DNA of 64,000 nt from Synechococcales cyanobacterium CNB (GCA_030263455.1 SZOZ01000004.1:173648-237647), one strand, 5' to 3'; shown: positions 52,700 through 61,805, counted from the first letter of the stretch. The notes: a model not told the origin generated them from the letters alone. Numbers and translations are program-made.

Positions 52700-53106
52700 C
52701 ACGAATGATCGACCCTGAATCGCTGCGTCCACCACGCGCCGGGGTTGCCGTGCCGGGCGTAGATGCAGCACTCGAACAGCCGCCAGCCCGCACGGTCCAC
52801 CCAGTCGACCGCCCAACGGAACGTGGTCATGGACTTGGCGAAGTTCTTCGTACCGTCGCCGATGACGACGGCGCAGACGCCGCCCGTCGCCGTCGCGCCG
52901 AAGAGTTCAGAGCCGAGGGATTGGTAGTCGAGCCGCCAGTCCTTGCCGTAGTCGCGGATGCCGTCGTACGGGGGGCTGAACACCGTCAGGTGGACGCTCT
53001 GACGCGCCAGCGTCGGCAGGACTGCCAACGCATCACCGAGGATGATGGAGTTCCGAGTCGAGCCGACGCTCGATGCCGCCGCCTTGAGTTCGGGGATCAT
53101 GACCAT
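52699..53106 (-). pseudogene. Site-specific DNA methyltransferase, truncated after the N-terminal half
   Basis: The 135 residues contain SIILGDALAVLP and the catalytic motif IV SPPYDGIRDYG of beta-class adenine/cytosine-N4 methyltransferases, then GGVCAVVIGDGTKNFAKS and the conserved GNPGAWWTQRFRVDH. Relatives continue with HEYI and a C-terminal SAM-binding motif (DPF.GSGTT). Here the frame ends one residue after RVDH, so the SAM site and part of the target-recognition region are missing. It cannot be an active enzyme as it stands. It stands in a row of minus-strand fragments. Confidence 0.75.
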
Positions 53107-53112
53107 TCCAAT

Positions 53113-53379
53113 CTATGAGCGTTGCCGATGCGGACCCGAGCGGCGACCTGCCCGCCCTCGCCCGCGCGCGACGCGCGTCTCTTTCGCCACGCCCCGGAAG
53201 ACCTCGTCGTTGCGGTTTGAGTTGAAAGGCGGGTCGATGGAGACGAGGTCGATGACGCGCGTGTCCACGAGCGCGGAGGGGCGGCCGGGCGCGGGCCGGG
53301 CCGCGTCGGGCGTGGAGTGCGCGGGGGCATCCGCGTCGGCTCGCCGCGTCCGATCGAGCGTGGTCTTCCGTTTGGCCAT
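53113..53379 (-). pseudogene. Remnant of a second DNA methyltransferase with internal deletion
   Basis: The 88-residue frame from ATG 53379 (MAKRKTTLDRTRRADADAPA) contains VIDLVSIDPPFNSNRNDEVF, the motif IV region of a common family of N6-adenine methyltransferases. In relatives about 20 residues with the GDNL block lie between RVI and DL; here they are absent, and the frame decays into Arg/Gly-rich sequence after KETR. It is read as a pseudogene. TATACT lies 8 nt before the ATG and may be the original -10. Confidence 0.65.
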
Positions 53380-53477
53380 CGGGGCGGAGTATACCGGATG
53401 AGGCCCGAACAGGGTGGTAATGACAGACAGTCCACACCACACGTGCCGGGGGTCGCTCCGCGTTCCGCCCTGCGCCC

Positions 53478-54047
53478 CTACGCCCGCACCGTCAGCCCGA
53501 CCGGCCGCACCACCCCCGCCGCACCCGGCTGCACGGCGATCCCCAGCGGCACGCGCTTGCCGTCCGGCCCGCGCGGCGGGATGCCGTCCTCGTCCACGAT
53601 CCGCTGGATCGCCATCACGCCCTCGATCAGCTGCTCCGGCCGCGGCGGGCAGCCGGGGACGTAGACGTCCACCGGGATGAACTGGTCGCACCCCTGCACC
53701 GTCGCGTAGGTGTCGAACACCCCCCCCGTCGAGGCGCACGCCCCCATCGAGATCACCCACTTCGGCTCCGTGATCTGCTCGTAGATGCGTTGCAGCACCG
53801 GCAGCATCTTGATGCCGATCCGCCCCGCCACGATCAGCAGGTCGCTCTGCCGCGGGCTGAACCGCATCACCTCCGCCCCGAACCGGGCCAGGTCGTACCG
53901 GCTGCACGCCGTCGCCATCAGCTCGATCCCGCAGCAGGCCGTGGCGAACGGCATCGGCCACAGCGACGACCGACGCGCCCAGTTGATCACCCGCTGCAAC
54001 TGCGTCGTCAGCACCCAGTCGGTCGGCAACGCGGCTTCGATGCCCAT
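53478..54047 (-). CDS. nuoB: NADH-quinone oxidoreductase subunit B
   Basis: This 189-residue subunit carries the N2 4Fe-4S cluster of complex I at the membrane arm junction. The four ligands Cys38, Cys39, Cys104 and Cys133 ([25 protein letters not shown]) have the spacing of E. coli NuoB. The sequence is complete, with a C-terminal extension ([15 protein letters not shown]). No other nuo gene lies nearby, so complex I genes are scattered or this belongs to a related hydrogenase-like complex. There is no strong ribosome site before the ATG. Confidence 0.95.
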   Translation of the reverse strand: MGIEAALPTDWVLTTQLQRVINWARRSSLWPMPFATACCGIELMATACSRYDLARFGAEVMRFSPRQSDLLIVAGRIGIKMLPVLQRIYEQITEPKWVISMGACASTGGVFDTYATVQGCDQFIPVDVYVPGCPPRPEQLIEGVMAIQRIVDEDGIPPRGPDGKRVPLGIAVQPGAAGVVRPVGLTVRA

Positions 54048-54110
54048 CGCGCTTCGCCCTCGCCCCGCCGGATTCCCCCGGCGTCACGCACATCCTAGAC
54101 CGCCCGGCGC

Positions 54111-54527
54111 TCAGGCCAGCGACCGCAGCACGCCCTCCGCCGCCGCCAGGTCGTCCACGCGGAAGATGCACCGCGCCGGCGTCCCGTTCGCCGACGGCGA
54201 CTGGTAGGCGTACCGGATGTTGATCCGCGACACGCCCAGCCTCGCCGCCACCTCCGCGAACGCCCCCGGCCGCTCGTCCAGACCGACGCACAGCACCTGC
54301 GTCTCCGCCACAGGCCCCGCGCCCGAGTCGCACAGCCCCTCGCAGACCCGCCGCAACGCCTCCTCCGGCGTGCCGATCAGCCGAACCAGCCCACGACCGT
54401 TGTGCTCCGACACCGCCACCGCCTCGGCCTGCACCCCCGCCGCACGCAGCGCCTCGAGCACGCCCGCCAGCTCCCCAGGACGATCGGCGAGGTAGATCGA
54501 GAACTCGGTCAGCCGGCTGATCTGCAT
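54111..54527 (-). CDS. Double ACT-domain protein
   Basis: This 138-residue protein (ATG 54527, GGGAGG upstream) has two ACT domains: residues 1-65 (MQISRLTEFSIYLADRPGEL) and 70-138 (QVLCVGLDERPGAFAEVAARL, INIRYAYQSPS). Stand-alone double-ACT proteins usually bind an amino acid and act as regulators. The ligand is unknown. nuoB follows 63 nt downstream, but a functional link is not obvious. Confidence 0.85.
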   Translation of the reverse strand: MQISRLTEFSIYLADRPGELAGVLEALRAAGVQAEAVAVSEHNGRGLVRLIGTPEEALRRVCEGLCDSGAGPVAETQVLCVGLDERPGAFAEVAARLGVSRINIRYAYQSPSANGTPARCIFRVDDLAAAEGVLRSLA

Positions 54528-54716
54528 CGCGGGTGCGCCTCCCGAAGCCGGCAACGCCGGCCGTCGCTCCCTGTCTAACCCTCCGCCGGACGCCGGGATG
54601 CGTTCCAGGCCCCGCAAGGGCCGGTCCCGCACATCCGCCGTCGGCCGATCCCCAGTCGCACGCGAGGGGGCGAACGGTAGCCCCGTCGAGCGCCCCACGA
54701 CGCTTCGCCGCCACGA

Positions 54717-56168
54717 TCAGGCCGGTTCGGGCGCGTTCGTCGATTCGCCCCGGCTCTCGACACCGGCCGCGGGCACGCTCGGCCGCTCCACCAGGTCCGC
54801 CAGCGTCATCCCCGCGAACGCCTCCGCCTCGCGGCGGCGCAACTTCCCCAGCGTCGAGAGGTCCGCCGAGTCCGCGCGGTCCGCGCGGCCGCTCGACGCA
54901 CCGATGCCGACCGCCAGCGCCTCCGTCGCCCGCACGCTCTCGGGCGGGCGCGCCAGCGCGAAGCGAACCTCGTCCCGACCCGCCGGAACCCGGTGCAGCA
55001 GCCCCTCGTCCGCCATCTCCTCCAGCAGCCGCTCCGCCAGCGCCGGCTCAAGACCAAGCGACCGCGCCGCCTCGTCCGGCGCGACCGGCTTGCCCCCCTG
55101 GAACCGCGACGCCACGTGCGCCGCCAGCGCAACCACCGTCGCCCCGTCCACCACCGGCGGCCGGTCCAGCGCATCCACCCGCGCCAGCACCCCGTGCCGG
55201 AACGTCTGCATGATGTACGACACCTGCAGCCCGAGCAGCACGATCACCCACGTCACGTAGATCCACAGCATGAAGAGCGGGATGAGCGCGACCGCCCCGT
55301 ACAGCCGCGCGTAGTTCTTCGACCACTGCAAAAACGCCGTGAACCCCCACTTGCCCCCCTCCCACAGCAGCGCGGCCAGCACCGCGCCGGCCAGCGCGGT
55401 CTTGATCGACACCCGCGTGTTCGGCACCGTCACGTACAGGAACACCAGCAGCCCCGTGCTGATGACCACCGTCACCGCGAACCCCGCGATCGGCACCAGC
55501 GCGGACTGGTCCCCCCCGCCGTCGATCTTCGCCACCCACCCCGTGAACGAACCGCCCACGTAGAAACTCGCCACCAGGAAGACCGACCCGAGCGTCAGCA
55601 TGGTCCAGTACTGCGTCACGCGGCGCGGCCACGACCGCCCCGTCGGCGCGTGATAGATCCGGTTGAACGCCCGCTCGATCTCGACCACGAACGAGAGCGC
55701 GGCATACGCCAGCATCGCCAGCCCCGTCAGCCCGATCGCCACCAGCTTCACCTCGCGCACGTTCAGCACCAGCTGCTCGACCCACGCGTCCAGCCTCGCC
55801 GCCGCCCCCTTCGCCTGCTCCCTCGCCTCCGCACCCCCCTCCGTGGGCACGATCGGCAGGAACCCCGCCCCCACCGCCCCGAAGTCCGAGGCCTCCGGCT
55901 CAGGCTCGACCACGATCTCGGTCAGGCCCGCGTAGCGCAGCAGGTCGCGCACGACCTCCGTCACGTGCTCCTTCGTCGCGAACGCCCCCAGCACCACCAG
56001 CCCGATCACGAACACCGGGATCAGCCCGAAGATCGTCCGGTACGCCAGCGCGGCCGCCATCGCCGGCAGCGGCGTGCGGTAGATCTGCAACGCCACCTGC
56101 TTCGCCACGCGCAGCGTCCGCGTCGCGCTCGGTGCCCGCTCCGGTTGTGCAGGCGTCTGCTCGCTCAT
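54717..56168 (-). CDS. YihY/BrkB family membrane protein with winged-helix tail
   Basis: This 483-residue protein has about six membrane helices (MAAALAYRTIFGLIPVFVIG, YWTMLTLGSVFLVASFYVGG, LYGAVALIPLFMLWIYVTWV), the conserved core of the YihY (formerly 'ribonuclease BN') family. The C-terminal 120 residues are soluble and helical (VVDGATVVALAAHVASRF, GLEPALAERLLEEMADEGLL), reminiscent of a winged helix. No transport substrate is known for the family. The start overlaps the pseudouridine-synthase gene (ATGA). Confidence 0.9.
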   Translation of the reverse strand: MSEQTPAQPERAPSATRTLRVAKQVALQIYRTPLPAMAAALAYRTIFGLIPVFVIGLVVLGAFATKEHVTEVVRDLLRYAGLTEIVVEPEPEASDFGAVGAGFLPIVPTEGGAEAREQAKGAAARLDAWVEQLVLNVREVKLVAIGLTGLAMLAYAALSFVVEIERAFNRIYHAPTGRSWPRRVTQYWTMLTLGSVFLVASFYVGGSFTGWVAKIDGGGDQSALVPIAGFAVTVVISTGLLVFLYVTVPNTRVSIKTALAGAVLAALLWEGGKWGFTAFLQWSKNYARLYGAVALIPLFMLWIYVTWVIVLLGLQVSYIMQTFRHGVLARVDALDRPPVVDGATVVALAAHVASRFQGGKPVAPDEAARSLGLEPALAERLLEEMADEGLLHRVPAGRDEVRFALARPPESVRATEALAVGIGASSGRADRADSADLSTLGKLRRREAEAFAGMTLADLVERPSVPAAGVESRGESTNAPEPA

Positions 56169-57073
56169 GCCGCACCTCCCGGGCCGACCTCACGCTCGAC
56201 CGCCGTCGATGCCTTGCGCAGCGAGCGCACCTCCGCGGCCGTCAACTCGCGCCACTGCCCGCGCGCCACGCCCTTGAGCCGAAGCGGCCCCATCGCCACG
56301 CGCTCCAGCCGCTTCACCGGGCACCCGACCGCCGCGAGCATCCGGCGCACCTGCCGGTTCCTTCCCTCGCGCAGCGTGACCTCCAGCACCGTCGCGTCTC
56401 GGTCGCGCTTCACGATCCGCAGCCCGACGTGCGACGCCCGCGCCGCGCCCACCGTGCGCCCCTCGCGCCGCTCCGCGAGATAGATGCCCTGTTCGAGACG
56501 GGCCAGCGCATCCTCCTCAAGCCTGCCCTTCACCACCGCGTGATACGACTTCGCCACGCCGTAGCGCGGGTGCGAGAGCCGGTTCGCCAGTTCGCCGTCG
56601 TTCGTCAGCAGCACCAGCCCCGTCGTGTGGTAGTCCAGCCGTCCGACCGGGTACAGCCGCACGCCCGACGGATGGTCCACGAAGTCGAGCACCGTCCGCC
56701 TCGCCGCCCCCGGTTCGTCGGCGACCGCGCTCAGCGCCCTGGCCGGCTTGTTGAGCAGGATGTAGATGTGCCGCTCGGGCGACCTCACCGGCGTGCCGTC
56801 TACCTCAACCGTGTCCTCGCCCAGCCGAACGAACACGGGCAACTCGCGCACAATCCGCCCGTTCACGCGCACCCGCCCCTCGGCGATCAACTCCTCGCAC
56901 GCACGCCGCGACGCGATCCCCGCGTGCGCCAGCACACGCTGGAGACGTTCACCCTGCTCGCGCGTCGTCGTTGTCTTCCTCGGTCGCGTCGCCCGCTGGC
57001 CGGGCGTAGTAATCCGCGCCCGCGACGGTGCGCGGCCCGATCCGGCCTTCGAAACCCGACGCTTGCCCGGCAC
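56165..57073 (-). CDS. RsuA/RluB-family pseudouridine synthase
   Basis: This 302-residue enzyme converts uridine to pseudouridine in rRNA. A basic N-terminal tail (KTTTTREQGERLQRVLAHAG) leads into the S4 RNA-binding domain (RLQRVLAHAGIASRRACEEL, about 42-105). The catalytic domain has the essential Asp in PVGRLDYHTTGLVLLTND, and the C-terminal RNRQVRRMLAAVGCPVKRLE is also present. It starts at GTG 57073, only 6 nt after TAGACT and without ribosome site, suggesting a leaderless mRNA. The target uridine in 16S or 23S RNA cannot be told. Confidence 0.93.
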   Translation of the reverse strand: MPGKRRVSKAGSGRAPSRARITTPGQRATRPRKTTTTREQGERLQRVLAHAGIASRRACEELIAEGRVRVNGRIVRELPVFVRLGEDTVEVDGTPVRSPERHIYILLNKPARALSAVADEPGAARRTVLDFVDHPSGVRLYPVGRLDYHTTGLVLLTNDGELANRLSHPRYGVAKSYHAVVKGRLEEDALARLEQGIYLAERREGRTVGAARASHVGLRIVKRDRDATVLEVTLREGRNRQVRRMLAAVGCPVKRLERVAMGPLRLKGVARGQWRELTAAEVRSLRKASTAVEREVGPGGAA

Positions 57074-57079
57074 GCCCAG

Positions 57080-57085
57080 AGTCTA
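57080..57085 (-). promoter_or_regulatory. -10-like element 6 nt before a start codon
   Basis: TAGACT on the minus strand is followed by CTGGGC and the GTG at 57073. This suggests a leaderless transcript of the pseudouridine-synthase gene. Confidence 0.35.
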
Positions 57086-57164
57086 CGCCGCCCTTCCCTG
57101 CCGTCCTGCCCGCACATGTGCGCCATCCGGTACACTGCCGCGGTCCAGCCAGGGAGGGCACGCC

Positions 57165-57800
57165 ATGACCCGGCACGCGCCGACCCCGTCCGTCATCGAC
57201 GATGTCTTTATCACGCCGCGCATCGTCGATGCCACCGCGTTCGAGCACTTCGCGGGGCGCCTCCGCGCCGCCGTCGCCGAGGCCGACGCCCACCGCGCCC
57301 GCCTCGACGCCGCCGCCGGCGCTGCCCGCCCGCTCGCCTCAACGCTCGAACGGGCGGGCGCGGAGGTCGCCGCCCGTGTTGAAGCCGCCCGCGCCGCCGC
57401 AAACGCCCTTGCCGATCGCCTCGCAGCGCTCGAGCGGGTCGCATCGCGCATCGGCGACCTCGAACGCCGCGCTGCGACGCTCGAACGGACCGCCGCCGAA
57501 CTGCAATCGCGCGCCGTCGCCGCTGTCGACGCCGCCCAACGCCGCCTTGCCGAGATCGAACGCGCCGTCGCCTCCCTGTCGCCGCCCGTGCCACCGACGT
57601 CGGACGCTGTGAGCCGACCTCGGCGCCCGGATACCAAAGACACACCCGCCCCCAAGCCCAAACCCCGCAAGCGCACCGCAAACCACAACTCGGACCGCAC
57701 CACCGAAACACCCGCTCCCTCGCCTGCCTCCCCCCTCCTCCGTCGCGTGGATCGTCCCCGGCAATCGACCGATGACGAACTCGCAGGCCGTGCGAACTAG
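57165..57800 (+). CDS. Coiled-coil protein
   Basis: This 211-residue protein (ATG 57165 after AGGGAGGG) is largely a coiled coil from about residue 30 to 135: Ala/Leu/Arg/Glu heptads such as RLDAAAGAARPLASTLERAG and ADRLAALERVASRIGDLERR. A Pro/Lys/Arg-rich disordered tail follows. There is no membrane segment. A structural or scaffolding role is likely. Composition alone could mimic such a pattern at high GC, but the start, ribosome site and TACACT element upstream (57131) support a real gene. Confidence 0.75.
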   Translation: MTRHAPTPSVIDDVFITPRIVDATAFEHFAGRLRAAVAEADAHRARLDAAAGAARPLASTLERAGAEVAARVEAARAAANALADRLAALERVASRIGDLERRAATLERTAAELQSRAVAAVDAAQRRLAEIERAVASLSPPVPPTSDAVSRPRRPDTKDTPAPKPKPRKRTANHNSDRTTETPAPSPASPLLRRVDRPRQSTDDELAGRAN

Positions 57801-57807
57801 ACCTGCT

Positions 57808-59772
57808 TCACGCAATCCAGACCTCGTCCTTGCCCCCCCCTTCCTTCAGCATCCCGCACTCCGCCCGCAGGACCTCTCCCACGCTCCACGCCTGAAAAGG
57901 GCATCCGCCCGTCCGGTGCGGCGGGTCGCCGTCCGCGACTTCCGCGATGTGCCCGAGGCCGCCCGCCTCCGCGTTGCGCACCAGCGGCTCGACGAACCGC
58001 TCGCGGGCCTCGCGCTTCGCCTCCGCCGTGCCGCCGCGCACGCGCACCCACGCCTCCACGAACGGCCCGAGCAGCCACGGCCACGCCGTCCCGTTGTGGT
58101 ACGCCTCGTCGCGCTCCCGCGGCCCGCCCTCGAACCGCCCCCGGTACCCCGGCTCGCGCGGCCCGAGCGTGCGCAGTCCCATCGGCGTCCACAACTCGCG
58201 CTCGACCACGTCGACAACCCGCGCCGCACGCTCCGGCTCCAGCAGCGACCACCGCAGACCTCCCACCGCGAACACCTGGTTCGGCCGCAGCGACGAATCC
58301 GCCGCGCCCGGCGCATGATCCGCGTCCACCACGTCGTGCAGCATCCCGCGCTCGGCGTTCCAGAACCTCTCGCGGAACGACGCCAGCCCGCGCCGCCACG
58401 CCGCGTCGAGCTTCGCGTCCCTCGGCTCCATCTCCGCCGCGATCCGCGCCGCGTTGATCCACAGCGCCTGCACCTCGACCGGCTTGCCGACGCGCGGCGT
58501 GATGGCACGCCCGTCCACTCGCGCATCCATCCACGTCAGGCTGGTGCCGCGTTCCCCCGCCGCGAGCAGGCCGTCCTCCGTCACGCGCACGCCGTGCCGC
58601 GTGCCGCGCAGGTGTCCGGCGACGATCCCTCGCACCGCCGACCGCAGCGATCCCTCCTCGCCAGCCTCCAGCCGCAGGCGCGCCCGCTTGACCGTCTCAA
58701 GAAACTCCCACGCCGCCTGCACGAACCAGAGCGCGGCGTCCACGCTGTGATACTCCGGCTGCGTGCCCGCGTCCGGGAATCGGTTCGGCAGCATTCCGTC
58801 CACCACGAACCGCGACCACTCCCCCAGGATCGACCGCGCCTCCTCCAGCCGCCCGGTCGCCAGGCACAGCCCGCGCACCGAGATGAAGGTGTCGCGCCCC
58901 CAGTCCGTGAACCACGGGTACCCCGCGATGATCGTCTTCGAGAGCCCGCGCGACACGACATACGCCTGCGCCGACGCCGCCAGCCCGGTCCCCAGCACGG
59001 CGCGCCGCGCCCGCTCGCTCCGTCGCAACTCCTCGAGTGTCGGCTCGCCGCTCGTCCCCGGCTCGCGCGGCGTGTCCGTGGACAGGATCATCCACGCCTC
59101 GCCCGCCGACAGGTCGAACTCGAAGTGCCCCGGCGACGCCAGGTCCTCCACGCTGTCAAGCCCCCGGCGCGCCTCTTCGGAGTACAGGAACCGCCGGTAC
59201 CACTCCATCGCCTCGCGATAGACGCCGTTCGTGCGCGCCGCGATCGTCGGCACGCCGTAGTACGGCCGCCAGATCACCGCGTCGCCTCGCCGCTCGGACC
59301 CCGCGTTGAAACTCGGGTTCTCGTGGTGCGTCGCGTGATAGTCGCGCACCGAGATCAGCGGCCTCACCGACAGCCCCGCGCCCTTGCGCCCCGTGAGCAG
59401 CCGCCACGAGAGCACGACCATCGGTCTCCCGCGCGGCACGAACACCTCATGCTGCACCCGCGTCCGGTCCGGCAGTCGGTACGTCCACGTCGGCCACGGC
59501 TCGCGCACGAACGACTCCACCCAACGATCCCCGCGCGGGTGCAGCACGTCAGGCGCATACCGGTGCGCGCACAACGGCACGGGGCACTCCCCCCCCGTCA
59601 GCCACGCGTCAAGCCCGTTCACCAGCACGAACCGATCCGTCGGCGGCGTGCGCGACGCCAGGAGCAGCGCGTGGTAGCGCCGCGTGCGCACGCCGCTCAC
59701 CGTCCCCGACGCGAACCCGCCGAGGCCGTCCGGCTCCAGCCATTCCGCCTCCATCGCCGCGACGCGCGCCAT
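57808..59772 (-). CDS. Glycogen debranching enzyme (amylo-alpha-1,6-glucosidase, GH133)
   Basis: This 654-residue enzyme removes alpha-1,6-linked glucose at glycogen branch points. The N-terminal beta-sandwich (EWLEPDGLGGFASGTVSGVR, RTRRYHALLLASRTPP) matches the bacterial GDE N-domain. The (alpha/alpha)6 barrel has AGYPWFTDWGRDTFISVRGL, LPNRFPDAGTQPEYHSVDAA and the C-terminal YHNGTAWPWLLGPFVEAWVR. No transferase domain is present, unlike the eukaryotic bifunctional enzyme. The gene follows the glycogen synthase gene by 27 nt on the same strand, so the two form an operon. Confidence 0.93.
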   Translation of the reverse strand: MARVAAMEAEWLEPDGLGGFASGTVSGVRTRRYHALLLASRTPPTDRFVLVNGLDAWLTGGECPVPLCAHRYAPDVLHPRGDRWVESFVREPWPTWTYRLPDRTRVQHEVFVPRGRPMVVLSWRLLTGRKGAGLSVRPLISVRDYHATHHENPSFNAGSERRGDAVIWRPYYGVPTIAARTNGVYREAMEWYRRFLYSEEARRGLDSVEDLASPGHFEFDLSAGEAWMILSTDTPREPGTSGEPTLEELRRSERARRAVLGTGLAASAQAYVVSRGLSKTIIAGYPWFTDWGRDTFISVRGLCLATGRLEEARSILGEWSRFVVDGMLPNRFPDAGTQPEYHSVDAALWFVQAAWEFLETVKRARLRLEAGEEGSLRSAVRGIVAGHLRGTRHGVRVTEDGLLAAGERGTSLTWMDARVDGRAITPRVGKPVEVQALWINAARIAAEMEPRDAKLDAAWRRGLASFRERFWNAERGMLHDVVDADHAPGAADSSLRPNQVFAVGGLRWSLLEPERAARVVDVVERELWTPMGLRTLGPREPGYRGRFEGGPRERDEAYHNGTAWPWLLGPFVEAWVRVRGGTAEAKREARERFVEPLVRNAEAGGLGHIAEVADGDPPHRTGGCPFQAWSVGEVLRAECGMLKEGGGKDEVWIA

Positions 59773-59799
59773 GCCGCCCCCAACCCCCGGGCCGATCGG

Positions 59800-61707
59800 T
59801 CAGTACGTGCCCGCCCGCGCCCGCGCGAGCGCGAGGTCGTGCGCCACGTGATACGGCCTCGACACCCGCGACCAGTCGAAGTTCCACGAACGCTGCTCCA
59901 CCTGGTTCCGCAGCGCCACCCTCGCCCGGCGATCCAGCGTGCAGAACTCCAGCATCCGCCGCGCCAGCAGGTCCGCCGACTCGCCGTACTCACGCCCGCG
60001 CCGCGGCAGGATCCAGAGGCCCCACCTGTCGTGATCCGCGAAGTTCTCCGCCACGTGCCGGCCGAACCCGGCCAGGTCGCTCGTCACCGCAGGCACGCCC
60101 ATCGTCACGCACTCCAGCGGCGTGTACCCCCACGGTTCGTACGCGCTCGGGAACACGCCCAGGTGGCACCCGCGCACAAACTGCTCGTATTCCATCCCCC
60201 ACAGCGGATTCGTCGGGCTGATGAAGTCCGGGTGGTAGACCACCTTCACCCGGTCCTCAGGGTGGTTCAGCAGCCCGAGCCGCCGGATCGTCCGCACGAT
60301 CTCGTCGCTCTCCGCGTCGTCCATGTGGTGCGTGAAGACCGAGGGCAGACGGTCCGTCTTCAGCGCGGCCTGCGTCCGCCGCATCCGCAACCGCCAGTAC
60401 TCGTCCACCAGCGAATCCAGGTTCACGCGCCGACCAGCCGCCGCCTCGCGGAACATGCGCTCCCCAAGCGTCGCCGAGATGTGCTCGCAGACCTCGCGCA
60501 ACTCGCTCAGCACGCCGCGGCTCTGCAGCGCCTCGGGCAGCAGCGAACGCGCCGGCCGCCGAGTGATGATGAAGAACACCACCGTCACGTCGCTCCCTCG
60601 ACGACGCAGCTCCGCGTTCAGCCGTGCGCAGGCGTCCAGGCACAGGTCGAACCCCTTGTTCCGAGGCTCGAACCGCCCACTGCTGAAGAAATACAGCGTC
60701 TTGTCCAGGTCGAAGGCGTAGGTGGGGAAGAAGTGCCCCATCACGAACTGGTGGATACGGTCCTTGAACTGCGCGTGCAGCGTCTGGAACTCGTGCCCCA
60801 CGCTGTACTGCTCCACGTTCAGCCCGTTCGGCAGCACCAGGTCCGGCTTGCGCCCCAGCAGCGCGCCGCACTCCTCCGCCGTGATCGGAGAGATCGTCGT
60901 GAACACGTGCGCCCCGTGCGCTGCCGCGCGCTCGTAGTGGTGCTGCGCCCGGATGCCGTAGCGCCTCGCCTCCGCCTCGTGGTCGATCGTGGTCAGTCGC
61001 CTGTAAAAGTCCGGGTCGCTCGTCGCGATGTACCTCCCCAGCAGCGTCGCGTGCGTCGTGAACACCAGGCTCACCGGCAACTGCTCACGCCGGATGAACG
61101 GGATCGCCAGCCCGCCCAGCCATTCGTGCATGTGCGCCAGAAGCCGCCTCTGCCCCTGCCCCCCCCCCGAGTCCCGAACCCACACCCGGCACATCACCGC
61201 CATCAGCTTCCTGATCGCCTCAGCGAACCCAACCACCCCGTCCACCAGCTCGTCGTTCCCCGGCGACTCGATCCCGTGCTCCGCCCACAGCCTGTACTTC
61301 ACAGCGTCCAGTTTCGTCCCTGTCAGCGCGTGCTCAAGCAGCACCACCCGCGGCCGCCCCGGCACCAGCCACCGCCCGTGGTGCGATTCCAACCCCTCCG
61401 CCCGCAACTCGTCCAGCACACGCCCCATCCATCCTGTCGCCCGCCGCGGCTCTACCTCCAGCGCGGACCTCGCCCCCATGTACGGACCCACCACCATGTA
61501 GCGGTTCCCCCACCGCTGCGCCATCGTCGGCGCCTTCGACCGCAGCACCTGGTAGATGCCGCCGATCGGATTGCACACCTCCCACCCGATCTCCATCAGC
61601 AGCGCGCCCGCGGGCGCACGCTCGGCGTCCACCTCGGGCGCGTGGCTCACGCGGGACCGCTCCCCCACGCGCGCCGACACCCCGACCTGCTCGTTCACGC
61701 TCGCCAT
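59800..61707 (-). CDS. Glycogen synthase, GT3 family (animal/fungal type)
   Basis: This 635-residue glycosyltransferase extends glycogen, probably from UDP-glucose. The sequence matches GT3, not the bacterial GT5 GlgA: WEVCNPIGGIYQVLRSKAPT near the N-terminus, LLAHMHEWLGGLAIPF, FTTHATLLGRYI, FTTISPITAEECGALLGRKP, NGLNVEQY, DLDKTLYFFSSGRFEPRNKG and the catalytic EPWGYTPLEC. The Arg-rich regulatory cluster of eukaryotic enzymes is not obvious. A ten-G tract (61168-61159) encodes SGGG before the HMHEW block. The ATG stands 6 nt after TAGAGT without ribosome site. It heads an operon with the debranching gene. Confidence 0.93.
   Translation of the reverse strand: MASVNEQVGVSARVGERSRVSHAPEVDAERAPAGALLMEIGWEVCNPIGGIYQVLRSKAPTMAQRWGNRYMVVGPYMGARSALEVEPRRATGWMGRVLDELRAEGLESHHGRWLVPGRPRVVLLEHALTGTKLDAVKYRLWAEHGIESPGNDELVDGVVGFAEAIRKLMAVMCRVWVRDSGGGQGQRRLLAHMHEWLGGLAIPFIRREQLPVSLVFTTHATLLGRYIATSDPDFYRRLTTIDHEAEARRYGIRAQHHYERAAAHGAHVFTTISPITAEECGALLGRKPDLVLPNGLNVEQYSVGHEFQTLHAQFKDRIHQFVMGHFFPTYAFDLDKTLYFFSSGRFEPRNKGFDLCLDACARLNAELRRRGSDVTVVFFIITRRPARSLLPEALQSRGVLSELREVCEHISATLGERMFREAAAGRRVNLDSLVDEYWRLRMRRTQAALKTDRLPSVFTHHMDDAESDEIVRTIRRLGLLNHPEDRVKVVYHPDFISPTNPLWGMEYEQFVRGCHLGVFPSAYEPWGYTPLECVTMGVPAVTSDLAGFGRHVAENFADHDRWGLWILPRRGREYGESADLLARRMLEFCTLDRRARVALRNQVEQRSWNFDWSRVSRPYHVAHDLALARARAGTY
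61159..61168. repeat. C10/G10 homopolymer in the glycogen synthase gene
   Basis: Ten C on the plus strand, coding SGGG in a Gly/Gln-rich loop. A one-base change would abolish the C-terminal two thirds of the enzyme. Confidence 0.9.
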
Positions 61708-61713
61708 CGCTCA

Positions 61714-61719
61714 ACTCTA
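61714..61719 (-). promoter_or_regulatory. -10-like element 6 nt before the glycogen synthase start
   Basis: TAGAGT on the minus strand, then TGAGCG and the ATG at 61707. This is a candidate leaderless promoter; TACTCT 5 nt upstream is an alternative box. Confidence 0.35.
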
Positions 61720-61791
61720 GAGTACCATCCACACTGACGCCCGCCGACGGGTTCCCGCTCCGGCGCTGCGTCACTCTCCACTTCCCGCCCA

Positions 61792-61797
61792 TACACT
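61792..61797 (+). promoter_or_regulatory. -10-like element 8 nt before the glgB start
   Basis: TACACT, then eight bases and the GTG at 61806, with no Shine-Dalgarno sequence. It faces the glycogen synthase promoter across 72 bp. Confidence 0.35.
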
Positions 61798-61805
61798 CCC
61801 CCGCC

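Noticed and set aside
52396..53118. Plus-strand frame of 240 codons opposite the methyltransferase fragments
   Set aside because: The opposite strand carries recognisable SPPYDGIRDYG and RVDH motifs, so the plus-strand frame is a shadow.
57772..61737. Plus-strand open frame of 1321 codons opposite the debranching and glycogen synthase genes
   Set aside because: It is Arg/Pro/His-rich shadow sequence spanning two well-supported genes on the other strand.
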